A stretch of DNA of 64,000 nt from Rhizobium sp. R635 (GTDB taxonomy: Bacteria > Pseudomonadota > Alphaproteobacteria > Rhizobiales > Rhizobiaceae): the NCBI RefSeq assembly GCF_002211285.1, contig NZ_LOKX01000034.1:248001-312000 (forward strand), read 5' to 3'. A program made the translations under genes and the position numbers. This document shows, piece by piece, positions 33,960 to 42,056 of this stretch. Each line of letters begins with the position of its first letter. The first letter of the stretch is position 1. The notes beneath the pieces are model-generated. The model made no database searches, was not told the origin of the DNA, and saw nothing but the letters and a program-made list of their open reading frames with translations.

Positions 33960-35035
33960 GCGCGCTCGATATCCAGAACATCCGCAAGACCTATGGCGAG
34001 GTCGAGACGCTGAAAGGCATCGACATCTCCTTGGAAAGCGGAGAATTCCTCGTGCTGCTCGGCTCGTCGGGCTGCGGCAAGTCCACATTGCTCAACATCA
34101 TCGCCGGCCTTGCAGAGGCGACGAGCGGCGATATCAGCATCGCAGGGCGTTCGGTACTCGGTGTGCATCCGAAGGACCGCGACATCGCCATGGTCTTTCA
34201 ATCCTATGCGCTCTATCCCAATCTGACAGTGCACCGGAACATCGGCTTCGGCCTGGAAATGCGGAAAGTTCCGGCGCCCGAGCGCGACAAAGCGGTGCGC
34301 GATGCGGCCAAGCTCCTGCAGATCGAAAATCTCCTCGATCGTAAGCCGAGCCAGCTTTCCGGCGGCCAGCGCCAGCGCGTCGCGATCGGCCGCGCGCTGG
34401 TGCGCAAGCCGGAAGTGTTCCTCTTCGACGAGCCGCTCTCCAATCTCGACGCCAAACTGCGCATGGAAATGCGCACCGAGATCAAGCGGCTGCACCAGAT
34501 GCTGAAGACAACGGTGGTCTATGTCACCCATGACCAGATCGAGGCGATGACGCTTGCAAGCCGCATTGCCGTCATGCGCGACGGCCGCATCGAACAACTC
34601 GGAACACCGGAGGAGATCTACAATCACCCGGCAACGCTCTATGTCGCCACCTTCGTCGGCGCGCCGCCGATGAACCTGCTGAAAGCGACGGTGCGCGATG
34701 GACGGCTGGCGCTTTCAGGCGCCGATGCCGGCCTGCCCCTGCCCGCCCGCTTCCGCGAAGCGGCCGGCAATGGCCGCGACCTGATCCTCGGCATCCGTCC
34801 GGAGGCGCTCCGCCTGGACGGCGCCGGCCCTTCGATCGAGGCCACCCTTGAGGTCGCGGAGCTGACCGGCCCGGAACTCGTCGTCACCGCCTTGACGGGA
34901 AACCAACGCCTGATGGCCTGCCTGCCGCCGCGCACGCCGATCCGTGACGGCGAGACACTCACCCTCTTCTTCGACGAGGAGGCGATGCACCTCTTCGATC
35001 CGCAAACCGGTCTCAGCTGCCTGCGCGAGCGATAG
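33956..35035 (+). CDS. ABC sugar importer, ATP-binding protein (MalK/UgpC type)
   Basis: The 359-residue ATPase has Walker A GSSGCGKST near residue 38, Q-loop FQSYALYPNLTV, signature LSGGQRQR near 135, Walker B VFLFDEPLSNLDA, the H-loop VTHDQIEAMT and a C-terminal regulatory domain from about 235. It closes the operon begun by the binding protein at 28969, so the importer has its own ATPase. It is a paralogue of UgpC at 22758. It converges with the GH16 gene 19 bp away. Confidence 0.92.
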   Translation: MSALDIQNIRKTYGEVETLKGIDISLESGEFLVLLGSSGCGKSTLLNIIAGLAEATSGDISIAGRSVLGVHPKDRDIAMVFQSYALYPNLTVHRNIGFGLEMRKVPAPERDKAVRDAAKLLQIENLLDRKPSQLSGGQRQRVAIGRALVRKPEVFLFDEPLSNLDAKLRMEMRTEIKRLHQMLKTTVVYVTHDQIEAMTLASRIAVMRDGRIEQLGTPEEIYNHPATLYVATFVGAPPMNLLKATVRDGRLALSGADAGLPLPARFREAAGNGRDLILGIRPEALRLDGAGPSIEATLEVAELTGPELVVTALTGNQRLMACLPPRTPIRDGETLTLFFDEEAMHLFDPQTGLSCLRER

Positions 35036-35054
35036 GGCGAAACGGATCGCTCCT

Positions 35055-35882
35055 TCAATTCGCCGCGTCGGCGGGCTTCCGCTTGTAGACGTGGATATAA
35101 TCGACGAGCAGGATGGAAGGGTTCGGCGTTTCGTCGATCGGCCAGCCCGAGCCGAGCGCCAGGTTCACCAGCGGATAGAACGGCATGTGGAACTCCTCCG
35201 GCGTATCGAAGCTCCAGAGATACTGGCGATCCAGATAGAAGGTCGTCTTGTCGGCCTGAATATCGACGCCGTAGGTATGATACTCGCTGTTCAAAATTCC
35301 ATCCTGGACGGTTTTCCAATAGCCGCCATTGGAATTCTCACCGCCATGGGCCTGGCGCCAGATATGAAAGCCCATGGAGAATTCGTAGGGCGCGCGTCCG
35401 TAATATTCCAGGACGTCGATCTCTGCGGTGTATTTCGACCGGTCGAGCCCGATGAGCCAGAAGGCCGGCCAGACACCCTTGCCCGGCGGCAGCTTCATCC
35501 GCGCTTCGAAATAGCCGAACTGCTGCGAGAACCCTTCGCCCTTCGGGTTGACAGCCGAGAGCAGGCCCGAACGCCAGGTTCCGTCCTCTCCCTTGCGGGC
35601 TTCGATCTTCAGGACGCCCTGATCGGTGGTAAACGGGAAGCCGGGAGCCGGGTCTGTGAATCGGGCGTCGCCGAAATCGCCGTTCCAGGGCGTATGGGCG
35701 ATCCAGCGGGAGCTTCTCTCTCCCCATGCCGAGACATCGAGGCTGTCGAAATTCTCCTCGAACGTCAGCTGATAGGCATTCATGTTGATCGGCTCCTGGG
35801 CCACGCTCGGCTGGCCGGGCAAAGCCGCCAGGCCAAGAACTGCGAGCAGACCCAAAGTCCTAGAAGATATCCCGTAACGCAT
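35055..35882 (-). CDS. Secreted glycoside hydrolase family 16 (ExsH/ExoK-like endoglycanase)
   Basis: The 275-residue enzyme has a signal peptide (about residues 1-28, ending PSVAQ) and a single GH16 jelly-roll. The catalytic signature reads AEIDVLEYYG, giving the E-x-D-x-x-E nucleophile/acid pair. GVWPAFWLIG before it and HTYGVDIQADKTTFYLD after it are normal for the family. Enzymes of this type cut succinoglycan or mixed-link beta-glucans. I start at MRYG, preceded by GGAG. It is the last gene of a minus-strand run of regulator, two glycosyltransferases and flippase, so it probably trims or releases the local polysaccharide. Confidence 0.92.
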   Translation of the reverse strand: MRYGISSRTLGLLAVLGLAALPGQPSVAQEPINMNAYQLTFEENFDSLDVSAWGERSSRWIAHTPWNGDFGDARFTDPAPGFPFTTDQGVLKIEARKGEDGTWRSGLLSAVNPKGEGFSQQFGYFEARMKLPPGKGVWPAFWLIGLDRSKYTAEIDVLEYYGRAPYEFSMGFHIWRQAHGGENSNGGYWKTVQDGILNSEYHTYGVDIQADKTTFYLDRQYLWSFDTPEEFHMPFYPLVNLALGSGWPIDETPNPSILLVDYIHVYKRKPADAAN

Positions 35883-35933
35883 TCCGTTTCTCCGAAAACG
35901 CCAAACCAAATCGCTGGGCTGCACCTGTCTCCA

Positions 35934-37415
35934 TCATGAGGCGAGAACCCCGTTTCGCCGCGGCATCAGCCTTTGAACGACGATGGTCTCGATACCGTCG
36001 GGCCTTCCCAGGATCTGCCACAGCAGCAGGGCAAAGGCCCAGAAAATCGCAGCCGCCGCCGCGCCGCAAACCGCCAGCCCGGCGATCAGATTGAAGCCGA
36101 CAGGCATGACGGCGAGCATCGGCTCCACCCAGAGCAGGAAAGCGATCATCGGCAAGCTCGCGGCCAGCGGCCGGCAAAAGGCGTTCAGCTGCGCGGCAAA
36201 ACTCGCACCGATCAGCCGCCGTGTGATGACGAGCGACGCGGCATAGGCGACGAGCATGGCGATGATCCGGGCGCCGAGCGCACCCTCCACCTGGAAATAG
36301 GCGATGCCCAGGATAGTGACCGGCACCCTGACGGCGAACTCGGCAAACATCCTGAGAGCAAGCGAACGGGTATTATCCAGAACCATCGCCAATGCCGGCA
36401 TGATGTTCGTGGGAAGGCCGAGCAGGCTGACGAGGCACAGCCATTGCAGGATCGGCGCGGCGGATGCCCATTTCTCGCCGACGAGGACGCGTACGGTCGG
36501 CTCGGCGAGCATGGCGAGCGCGATGAGAACGGGTGCTGCGACGAAGGTGATCGCATTCGTTGCCTTCAGATAGGCAACGACCAGATTGCGGCGGTCTTCG
36601 ACGGTGGAGAATGCCGCCATCAGCGGGCGCAGCAACGGCCCGACGAAGGTCTGATACGGAATCCCGGCAATATTGTCGGCGACGCTGAAGGCGCCGAACG
36701 TCGACAGGCCGGTAAAACGCGGCAGCAGCAGCCGGTCCAGCTGCCAGTTGATGGAATTCAGCACCTGCGACACGGTGTTCCAGCTGATCATGTCCTGGAA
36801 ATGTTTCCATTCCGAAAGGCTGAACGCCGGCCGCATCGGCGCAAAGACATAAGAGGTGATCATCGCCGCGGTCGGTCCCGCCACCGCGCCGGCGGCCAGC
36901 CCCCAATAACTGCCTGTCGTCACCGCCACACCGACGCCGAACAGCAATGTCGATCCCTTGGCGATGAGATCGAGCGCGAATTCGCGCTTGAAATCGAAAC
37001 GCTGCATGAAGAGCACCATGCGCGGACTGATCATGCTGCGCATGGCAGGCGCGATCGAGAGAACGGCGACGAGGGCAAAGAGCCGGGAATCGCCGTAAAT
37101 CACCGCCATCGGCCAGGAGATGAGGATCATCAGCAGGCTGATGGCCGCCCCTCGAAGCAGGCTGAGGGTGAAGGCGGTGGTAAACATCTCCTTGGAAGGC
37201 GACGGCTGACGCATCAGAGCCTGTGTTAACGGCAGATCCAGAATCGTTTCGACGATGACGAGAACAGAGGTTGCGATGGCGACAAGGCCGAAATCCGCGG
37301 GGCTCAAAAGCCTTGCCAGAATGAGCAGGCTGACGAAATCGAGCAGCCGCGCGAGGAATTTTCCACTGATCGTCCAGATGCTTGCCGTCGCCGTCCGCTG
37401 AGATACGCTTGACAT
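35934..37415 (-). CDS. Polysaccharide flippase (Wzx/ExoT-like, MOP superfamily)
   Basis: The 493-residue protein has 12 or more hydrophobic segments and the opening ASIWTISGKFLARLLDFVSLLILARLLSPADFGLVAI, characteristic of the PST/Wzx branch. It should move lipid-linked repeat units across the inner membrane. It lies 50 bp after the GT4 gene and 51 bp before the GH16 gene on the same strand. It is the only flippase seen in this locus. Confidence 0.9.
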   Translation of the reverse strand: MSSVSQRTATASIWTISGKFLARLLDFVSLLILARLLSPADFGLVAIATSVLVIVETILDLPLTQALMRQPSPSKEMFTTAFTLSLLRGAAISLLMILISWPMAVIYGDSRLFALVAVLSIAPAMRSMISPRMVLFMQRFDFKREFALDLIAKGSTLLFGVGVAVTTGSYWGLAAGAVAGPTAAMITSYVFAPMRPAFSLSEWKHFQDMISWNTVSQVLNSINWQLDRLLLPRFTGLSTFGAFSVADNIAGIPYQTFVGPLLRPLMAAFSTVEDRRNLVVAYLKATNAITFVAAPVLIALAMLAEPTVRVLVGEKWASAAPILQWLCLVSLLGLPTNIMPALAMVLDNTRSLALRMFAEFAVRVPVTILGIAYFQVEGALGARIIAMLVAYAASLVITRRLIGASFAAQLNAFCRPLAASLPMIAFLLWVEPMLAVMPVGFNLIAGLAVCGAAAAAIFWAFALLLWQILGRPDGIETIVVQRLMPRRNGVLAS

Positions 37416-37465
37416 GATCTGCTATATTCCTCGTCGGCGGATTGAGACGGTTGCGGTCGCGGCTC

Positions 37466-38710
37466 TCAGCCCGTCCGTCTCCCGAAGGCCTCGGCGGATC
37501 GGTCGCCATGGTTGGAAAGCCGTTGCTCGATGAGATTGCTCAGGCGATCGCGGAACACGGCGGAGGAGAATTTCAGCGCGTGCGCGCGGATCGCGTGCGG
37601 ATCGATATCGTCCTCGACCTCTTCGAACGCCGCCATCGTCTCCAGCAGGGCTTCCGTCGTCTGTTCGGCAAAACGGAAGCCGACCTTCGGCGAGGAAACG
37701 GTTTCCCTGGCGCCGCCGGCGTCGAAGGCCAGCACCGGACGCCCCGATGCCATGGCTTCCACCGGCAGAATGCCGAAATCCTCGGTGCCCGGAAACAACA
37801 GGGCGCGGCATCGCGACAGGTGATCGCGCAGCACGTTGAAGGGCTGATGGCCGAGAAACTCGACGGTCGGCCCGGCGATTGATTTCAGATAGGGCAGTTG
37901 TTCTCCCTCGCCGATCACGACCAGCTTCCGGCCGGCCTCGGTGCAGGCGCGCACGGCGATGTCAGGCCGTTTGTAGGTCGTCAGCTGCCCGGCATAGAGA
38001 TAGAATTCGCCTTTCCCCTTGCCCACCGCAAAATCGTCGGTCGCAACGGGCGGATGGATGACGACGGAATCCCGGTCGTAGAAGCGGCGGATACGGCTGG
38101 CGACATAATCGGAATTGGCGACGAACGTATCCACCCGCGAGGCCGTCGTCACATCCCAGGCGCGCAGCATGGGCGCGGTGAGCGACATCAGGGCGCGGCC
38201 GATCCAGGGCAGGCCATGGCGATAGACATGGAACTGGTCCCAGATGTAGCGCATCGGCGAATGGCAGTAGCAGACATGCAGCGCGTCGGCGCGCGTGATG
38301 ATGCCTTTGGCCGGCCCGGATTCGCTCGACAGCACCAGATCGTAGTCCTGCAGATCGAACTGCTCGAGCGCGAAGGGCATCAGCGGCAGCATCTTGGTGT
38401 AATGCCGTTGCGCGCCGGGAATCTTCTGCAGGAAGGACGTGCGGATGTTGCGCGTCTTCAGGAAATCGCTGATGCGATCCCGGTTGCAGACGAGGGTGAA
38501 GATATCGGCATGCGGAAACATGCGGCACAGCTCTTCCAGAACCTTCTCGCCGCCGCGCATGGAGACGAGCCAGTAATGCACGATGGCCACGCGAAGCTGC
38601 TTGGTATCGCTGGCGCTTCCGGCCTCCGTGACACGCCGTTTCGCCATGACGGGCGCATCGGCGAGAAACGCCCTCGCATCGGGAAGGGAGGTTGTTGCGT
38701 TGAGGGTCAA
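37466..38710 (-). CDS. Glycosyltransferase family 4
   Basis: The 414-residue GT-B enzyme has the N-terminal RVAIVHYWLVSMRGGEKVLEEL, the acceptor-side CYCHSPMRYIWD, and the GT4 donor-site region FPGTEDFGILPVEAMASGRPVLAF with the E-x7-E motif near 305-330. The start is probably TTG at 38708-38710, because AAGGAG lies 7-11 bases upstream and the TTGA overlaps the preceding gene's stop. The first ATG, at 38647, would leave 59 bp unexplained. It transfers a sugar during repeat-unit assembly; linkage is unknown. Confidence 0.87.
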   Translation of the reverse strand: MTLNATTSLPDARAFLADAPVMAKRRVTEAGSASDTKQLRVAIVHYWLVSMRGGEKVLEELCRMFPHADIFTLVCNRDRISDFLKTRNIRTSFLQKIPGAQRHYTKMLPLMPFALEQFDLQDYDLVLSSESGPAKGIITRADALHVCYCHSPMRYIWDQFHVYRHGLPWIGRALMSLTAPMLRAWDVTTASRVDTFVANSDYVASRIRRFYDRDSVVIHPPVATDDFAVGKGKGEFYLYAGQLTTYKRPDIAVRACTEAGRKLVVIGEGEQLPYLKSIAGPTVEFLGHQPFNVLRDHLSRCRALLFPGTEDFGILPVEAMASGRPVLAFDAGGARETVSSPKVGFRFAEQTTEALLETMAAFEEVEDDIDPHAIRAHALKFSSAVFRDRLSNLIEQRLSNHGDRSAEAFGRRTG

Positions 38711-40053
38711 CTGAATACTCCTTGTATCGCCGCACCGTCTGCCGGTTCGAAAACCGCATTCGTCGAAAGCAGGCTGTGATATTCGGCAAGAAGCGCGTCG
38801 CGCCATTCTTCGTGTGTCGAGGCGAGATCCGGCGACATCTGGAAAGCCCGTTCGCTCATGGCGCGGACCTCATGCTTCGGCATCCGGCTGAATCTCGTCA
38901 AACTATCGGCAAAGGCGCTTTCGTCAGCCGTATCGCAGGCAAGCGCCATGCCGGCCCTTTCCATTTCCTCGGCGAGAAAAGCGCTGCGCGACATGATGAC
39001 GGGTAGACCGCTCCTGGCCGCTTCGATCGCGACGAGGCCAAAGGGTTCGGGATAGCGCGACGGCATCAGCAACGCGCGCGCCTTGCGGATCGTCGGGCCG
39101 ATCTCGGCATGCGACTGCCAGCCGAGAGCCCTGACATGATCTCCCGCAGCCGCCACCAGCGGCATCAGCGGCCCGTCCCCGATCACGCAGAGCCGGACGC
39201 CGGCCCGGCGTGTGGCGGCCACGGCATCCTCGATGCCCTTCTCCTCGTCCAGCCGACCGATGAAGACGAACTCGTCGTTCTCCTCCGCCTCGATGCGCTT
39301 GATCGACAAGGGCGCGACCGGATTGCGGATCGTCGTCAGCCGTTCGGGCCGATAGCCGGCGCCGACGAGAAAGCCGGCCATCTTCTCGTGCAGCAGGATG
39401 ATCCGGCCGAAATCGACCTGATCCCTCAGCCGCCGGAGGATGTTTGCGCCGCGGGCGGCCCGCCACAATTTATGCGAATAGCTCCGCTTGTCGCAGGCCG
39501 TCGCAATGCAGCCCGCGCCCAATGGGCGGCGAACGCAGGTCTGCTGAGACTGGTAATCGAAGAAGGCGCCGTTCGGGCAGGCTGTGAAGAAATCATGCGC
39601 GTGAACGACGCATCGTCCGGCGACCGGCGTCAGCGCCTTGAACAGCGCGGGCGACAGGATCTGATGCCAGCCATGGACATGATAGACGGTATTCGCAGTA
39701 TCCTTTGCGGCGATCCAATCGGCGACCATGCGCACGGCTGCATTGTTGTGAATGCCCGTCACGAAAGCCTTCGCGCGTTCGGCGCTGAGCAGGTCGCGGC
39801 TGTTCAGTCCCACCATCGAGACCCCGAGCTCTTCAAGCTCTGCATTGGCCGCGTCATCGCCGCAAATATAGGTCACAGGAATATTAAGGCCGCGAAACAG
39901 CTTCGCCGACAGCACCGCCAGCGCCGTCGCACCGCCTCTGGCCGTCGAGTAGTCGTCGATGACGACCACGCGGTCGATCCTCGTCCTGACGGGACGAGGA
40001 AAGCGGCGGACATTGGTGGTGAATTGCGGCGCCTCGGGAAGCGATGGGCGCAT
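38707..40053 (-). CDS. Glycosyltransferase family 4 with cysteine-rich insert
   Basis: The 448-residue GT-B enzyme begins near MRPSLPEAP and has a GGATALAVLSAKLFRG glycine loop, HVHGWHQ, and HAHDFFTACPNGAFFDY followed by several cysteines (about residues 150-190), a pattern seen in one GT4 subgroup. The C-terminal donor site reads PEPFGLVAIEAARSGLPVI. Its ATG overlaps the stop of the Crp-like regulator by 1 bp (TGATG) and its stop overlaps the next GT4 by 4 bp, so three genes are coupled. Confidence 0.9.
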   Translation of the reverse strand: MRPSLPEAPQFTTNVRRFPRPVRTRIDRVVVIDDYSTARGGATALAVLSAKLFRGLNIPVTYICGDDAANAELEELGVSMVGLNSRDLLSAERAKAFVTGIHNNAAVRMVADWIAAKDTANTVYHVHGWHQILSPALFKALTPVAGRCVVHAHDFFTACPNGAFFDYQSQQTCVRRPLGAGCIATACDKRSYSHKLWRAARGANILRRLRDQVDFGRIILLHEKMAGFLVGAGYRPERLTTIRNPVAPLSIKRIEAEENDEFVFIGRLDEEKGIEDAVAATRRAGVRLCVIGDGPLMPLVAAAGDHVRALGWQSHAEIGPTIRKARALLMPSRYPEPFGLVAIEAARSGLPVIMSRSAFLAEEMERAGMALACDTADESAFADSLTRFSRMPKHEVRAMSERAFQMSPDLASTHEEWRDALLAEYHSLLSTNAVFEPADGAAIQGVFS

Positions 40054-40790
40054 CACTTCACCGACATCGCGCCATTGGCGCAAGCTTCCAGCGCTCTGCG
40101 GTTGAGAATGCGGATCTTGCCCTGCCCTCCGTCGATGATCTTGCTTTCCCGTAGGCGCCGCAGGCATTGGTTGACCTTCTCGCGGGAGGCCGGCAGGGTC
40201 GCGGCCAGGTCGTTTTGCGAGATGATCAATTCGTCTCCGCTGTTTGCCGCATCTTTCCCATAGACTGCGGCGAGCCGCAGCAGCGTGCTGGCGAGCCTCG
40301 CCTGCAGCGTCGACGCCGCATTCGCGATGATCCGCAGTTCGAGCTCCGAAATCCGCGCCAGCGCCCTGGAAAAGACCTTTTCACGGAAGCAGGGGTCGCT
40401 GGCATACATGTCGCGCAGCAGCCGCCCCTCGAAGAAGTGCAGCTCGCAATTGGAGCCGGCCCGATATTCGAGGGTCAGGGTCTGCCTGCGCAGCACCTCG
40501 AGCTCGCCGATCAGGCCCGCCTTCGGAATGATCTCGACGATGAATTCCCGGCCGTCGGGAAGCATCGTGCTCGCGCTGACCAACCCGGAATGCACGCGCG
40601 CGAAAGTATCGACGAGAACGCCGGACCCGGCGATGACTTCGCCGCGGCGAAAACGCCGCACGCTCGAGCGGCAGGAAAGAAATTCGTCGTCGAGGAAGAT
40701 GCGGCTGTTGCGATGAATGCCCCCAGCGGCCGAAATCGCTCCCCTGCCGATGCCGACCCTACGATCGGATAGATGCGTCGCCCCGTCCAT
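40053..40790 (-). CDS. Crp/Fnr-family transcriptional regulator (copy 1)
   Basis: The 245-residue protein has a cyclic-nucleotide-like beta-roll (about 40-140) and a C-terminal winged helix with SQNDLAATLPASREKVNQCLRRLRESKII near 190-220. The cAMP phosphate cassette is not standard (GELEVLRRQTLTLEYRA) and there are no N-terminal Fnr-type cysteines, so the ligand is unknown. The ATG is chosen by alignment with the paralogue at 50586; both are preceded by a GGAGTT-type site. It is cotranscribed with glycosyltransferases and divergent from a phosphoglycosyl transferase, so it probably controls this polysaccharide locus. Confidence 0.9.
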   Translation of the reverse strand: MDGATHLSDRRVGIGRGAISAAGGIHRNSRIFLDDEFLSCRSSVRRFRRGEVIAGSGVLVDTFARVHSGLVSASTMLPDGREFIVEIIPKAGLIGELEVLRRQTLTLEYRAGSNCELHFFEGRLLRDMYASDPCFREKVFSRALARISELELRIIANAASTLQARLASTLLRLAAVYGKDAANSGDELIISQNDLAATLPASREKVNQCLRRLRESKIIDGGQGKIRILNRRALEACANGAMSVK

Positions 40791-41240
40791 GCGCAAAACT
40801 CCCAGTACTCGGATAACCATAGGTAATGCTGCACTGCATCATTTATATTTTGTTAATATCGAAGTCAAATAACATCACCGAGAAATAACAAAAAGGTCAA
40901 GTCTACATTTAGTGACAAAAATGCAAATACATCACGAGGCCAGATCAAAATACCTTTACAAGTCGAAAAGTGATCATAATCCCAAATAGACATGCTCACT
41001 AAAAAGACTTGCTGATTTAAAATTAAGCAGAAATCTAAATCAGAGACACAGCTTAATCACCAGTGAGTAGGTTAGATCACCATTTTCAATGAAAAGAAGG
41101 CTTATATCGGAACAGTGAATTTCTCTTGGCCCGTTAGTAGCATAAAGAAATAATTAAGGATTATGACCTTGGTAACAGACAACCAGAGTGCGGCGCAGCA
41201 AAGTTTCGACGGTTCTTAACCGATGTTTTGGAGGCGGCCG
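40791..41240. promoter_or_regulatory. AT-rich divergent promoter region, copy 1
   Basis: This 450-bp gap between regulator and transferase is strikingly AT-rich. It contains AAGTCAAATAA at 40862-40872, shared with the other copy; an imperfect direct repeat CAAATAACATCACCGAG (40866-40882) and CAAATACATCACGAG (40924-40938); and TTAATCACCA (41053) with TTAGATCACCA (41072). No coding frame is credible. Such AT-rich DNA is a usual target of rhizobial MucR/RosR proteins, which is an inference here. Confidence 0.6.
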
Positions 41241-41942
41241 ATGGCCTGGGAAGCACATAGTTTCGAGGCATGGTCGCGTGTCGGGCAGTCCGCGGAAGAC
41301 GGCGGCCTCCATGCGTCCCGGCCTCGTGCGGCAGGCAGATCTTCGAAGCGCGCCATAGATCTTTTCCTTGCGGTGACGGCCTTGATTCTGCTTGCCCCGC
41401 TTCTGTTGCTCGTCGCAATCGTCGTGAAACTGAGCGACCGCGGCCCCGTCTTCTATTCGCATACGCGCATAGGCGTCGGCGGAGCACCCTTCGGATGCCT
41501 CAAGTTTCGCACGATGAAGACCGATGCAAGCGCTCAGCTTGCCGAATTGCTGCAAAACAATCCGGCCGCGCGCAGCGAATGGGAAACGACACGCAAGCTG
41601 AAGGACGACCCGAGAATTACCGCCGTCGGCGATATCCTCCGGCGATCGAGCATCGACGAGCTTCCCCAGTTGATCAACATCGTGCGCGGCGAGATGAGCC
41701 TCGTCGGGCCGCGGCCGGTCACCGCCGAGGAATTGCCCCGCTATGGCGAGCATGTGTGGGCCTACATGGCCGTCCGCCCGGGCCTGACCGGCCACTGGCA
41801 GACCAGCGGGCGCAACGACGTCAGCTACGAGCACCGGGTCTCCCTCGACGTCCACTATGTCAACAACTGGTCGCTCGTCCGGGACTTCGTCATCATCGCC
41901 AAGACCATTCCCGCTCTGTTTTCGCAGCGCGGCTCGTACTGA
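41241..41942 (+). CDS. Polyprenyl-phosphate phosphoglycosyl transferase (ExoY/WcaJ/PglC-like)
   Basis: The 233-residue monotopic enzyme would start repeat-unit synthesis by moving a sugar-1-phosphate onto undecaprenyl phosphate. It has the reentrant membrane helix KRAIDLFLAVTALILLAPLL (36-55), KFRTM (88-92), the catalytic aspartate-glutamate pair D139-E140 in SIDELPQL, GPRP (156-159) and PGLTGHWQTSGRN. All residues expected for PglC-type catalysis are present. GGAGG seven bases upstream fixes this ATG over one at 41223. It leads the plus-strand biosynthetic genes. Confidence 0.92.
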   Translation: MAWEAHSFEAWSRVGQSAEDGGLHASRPRAAGRSSKRAIDLFLAVTALILLAPLLLLVAIVVKLSDRGPVFYSHTRIGVGGAPFGCLKFRTMKTDASAQLAELLQNNPAARSEWETTRKLKDDPRITAVGDILRRSSIDELPQLINIVRGEMSLVGPRPVTAEELPRYGEHVWAYMAVRPGLTGHWQTSGRNDVSYEHRVSLDVHYVNNWSLVRDFVIIAKTIPALFSQRGSY

Positions 41943-42056
41943 GCATTCAGGGGAGCGCCGATCATGCGTGAAATCGAAAGCGCTGCTCCCCTCGTCCCCT
42001 CCAAGCTGCCAGCACCTCGTATCTCCGTAATCTCGCCATTTTTGGACTAGGACGAC

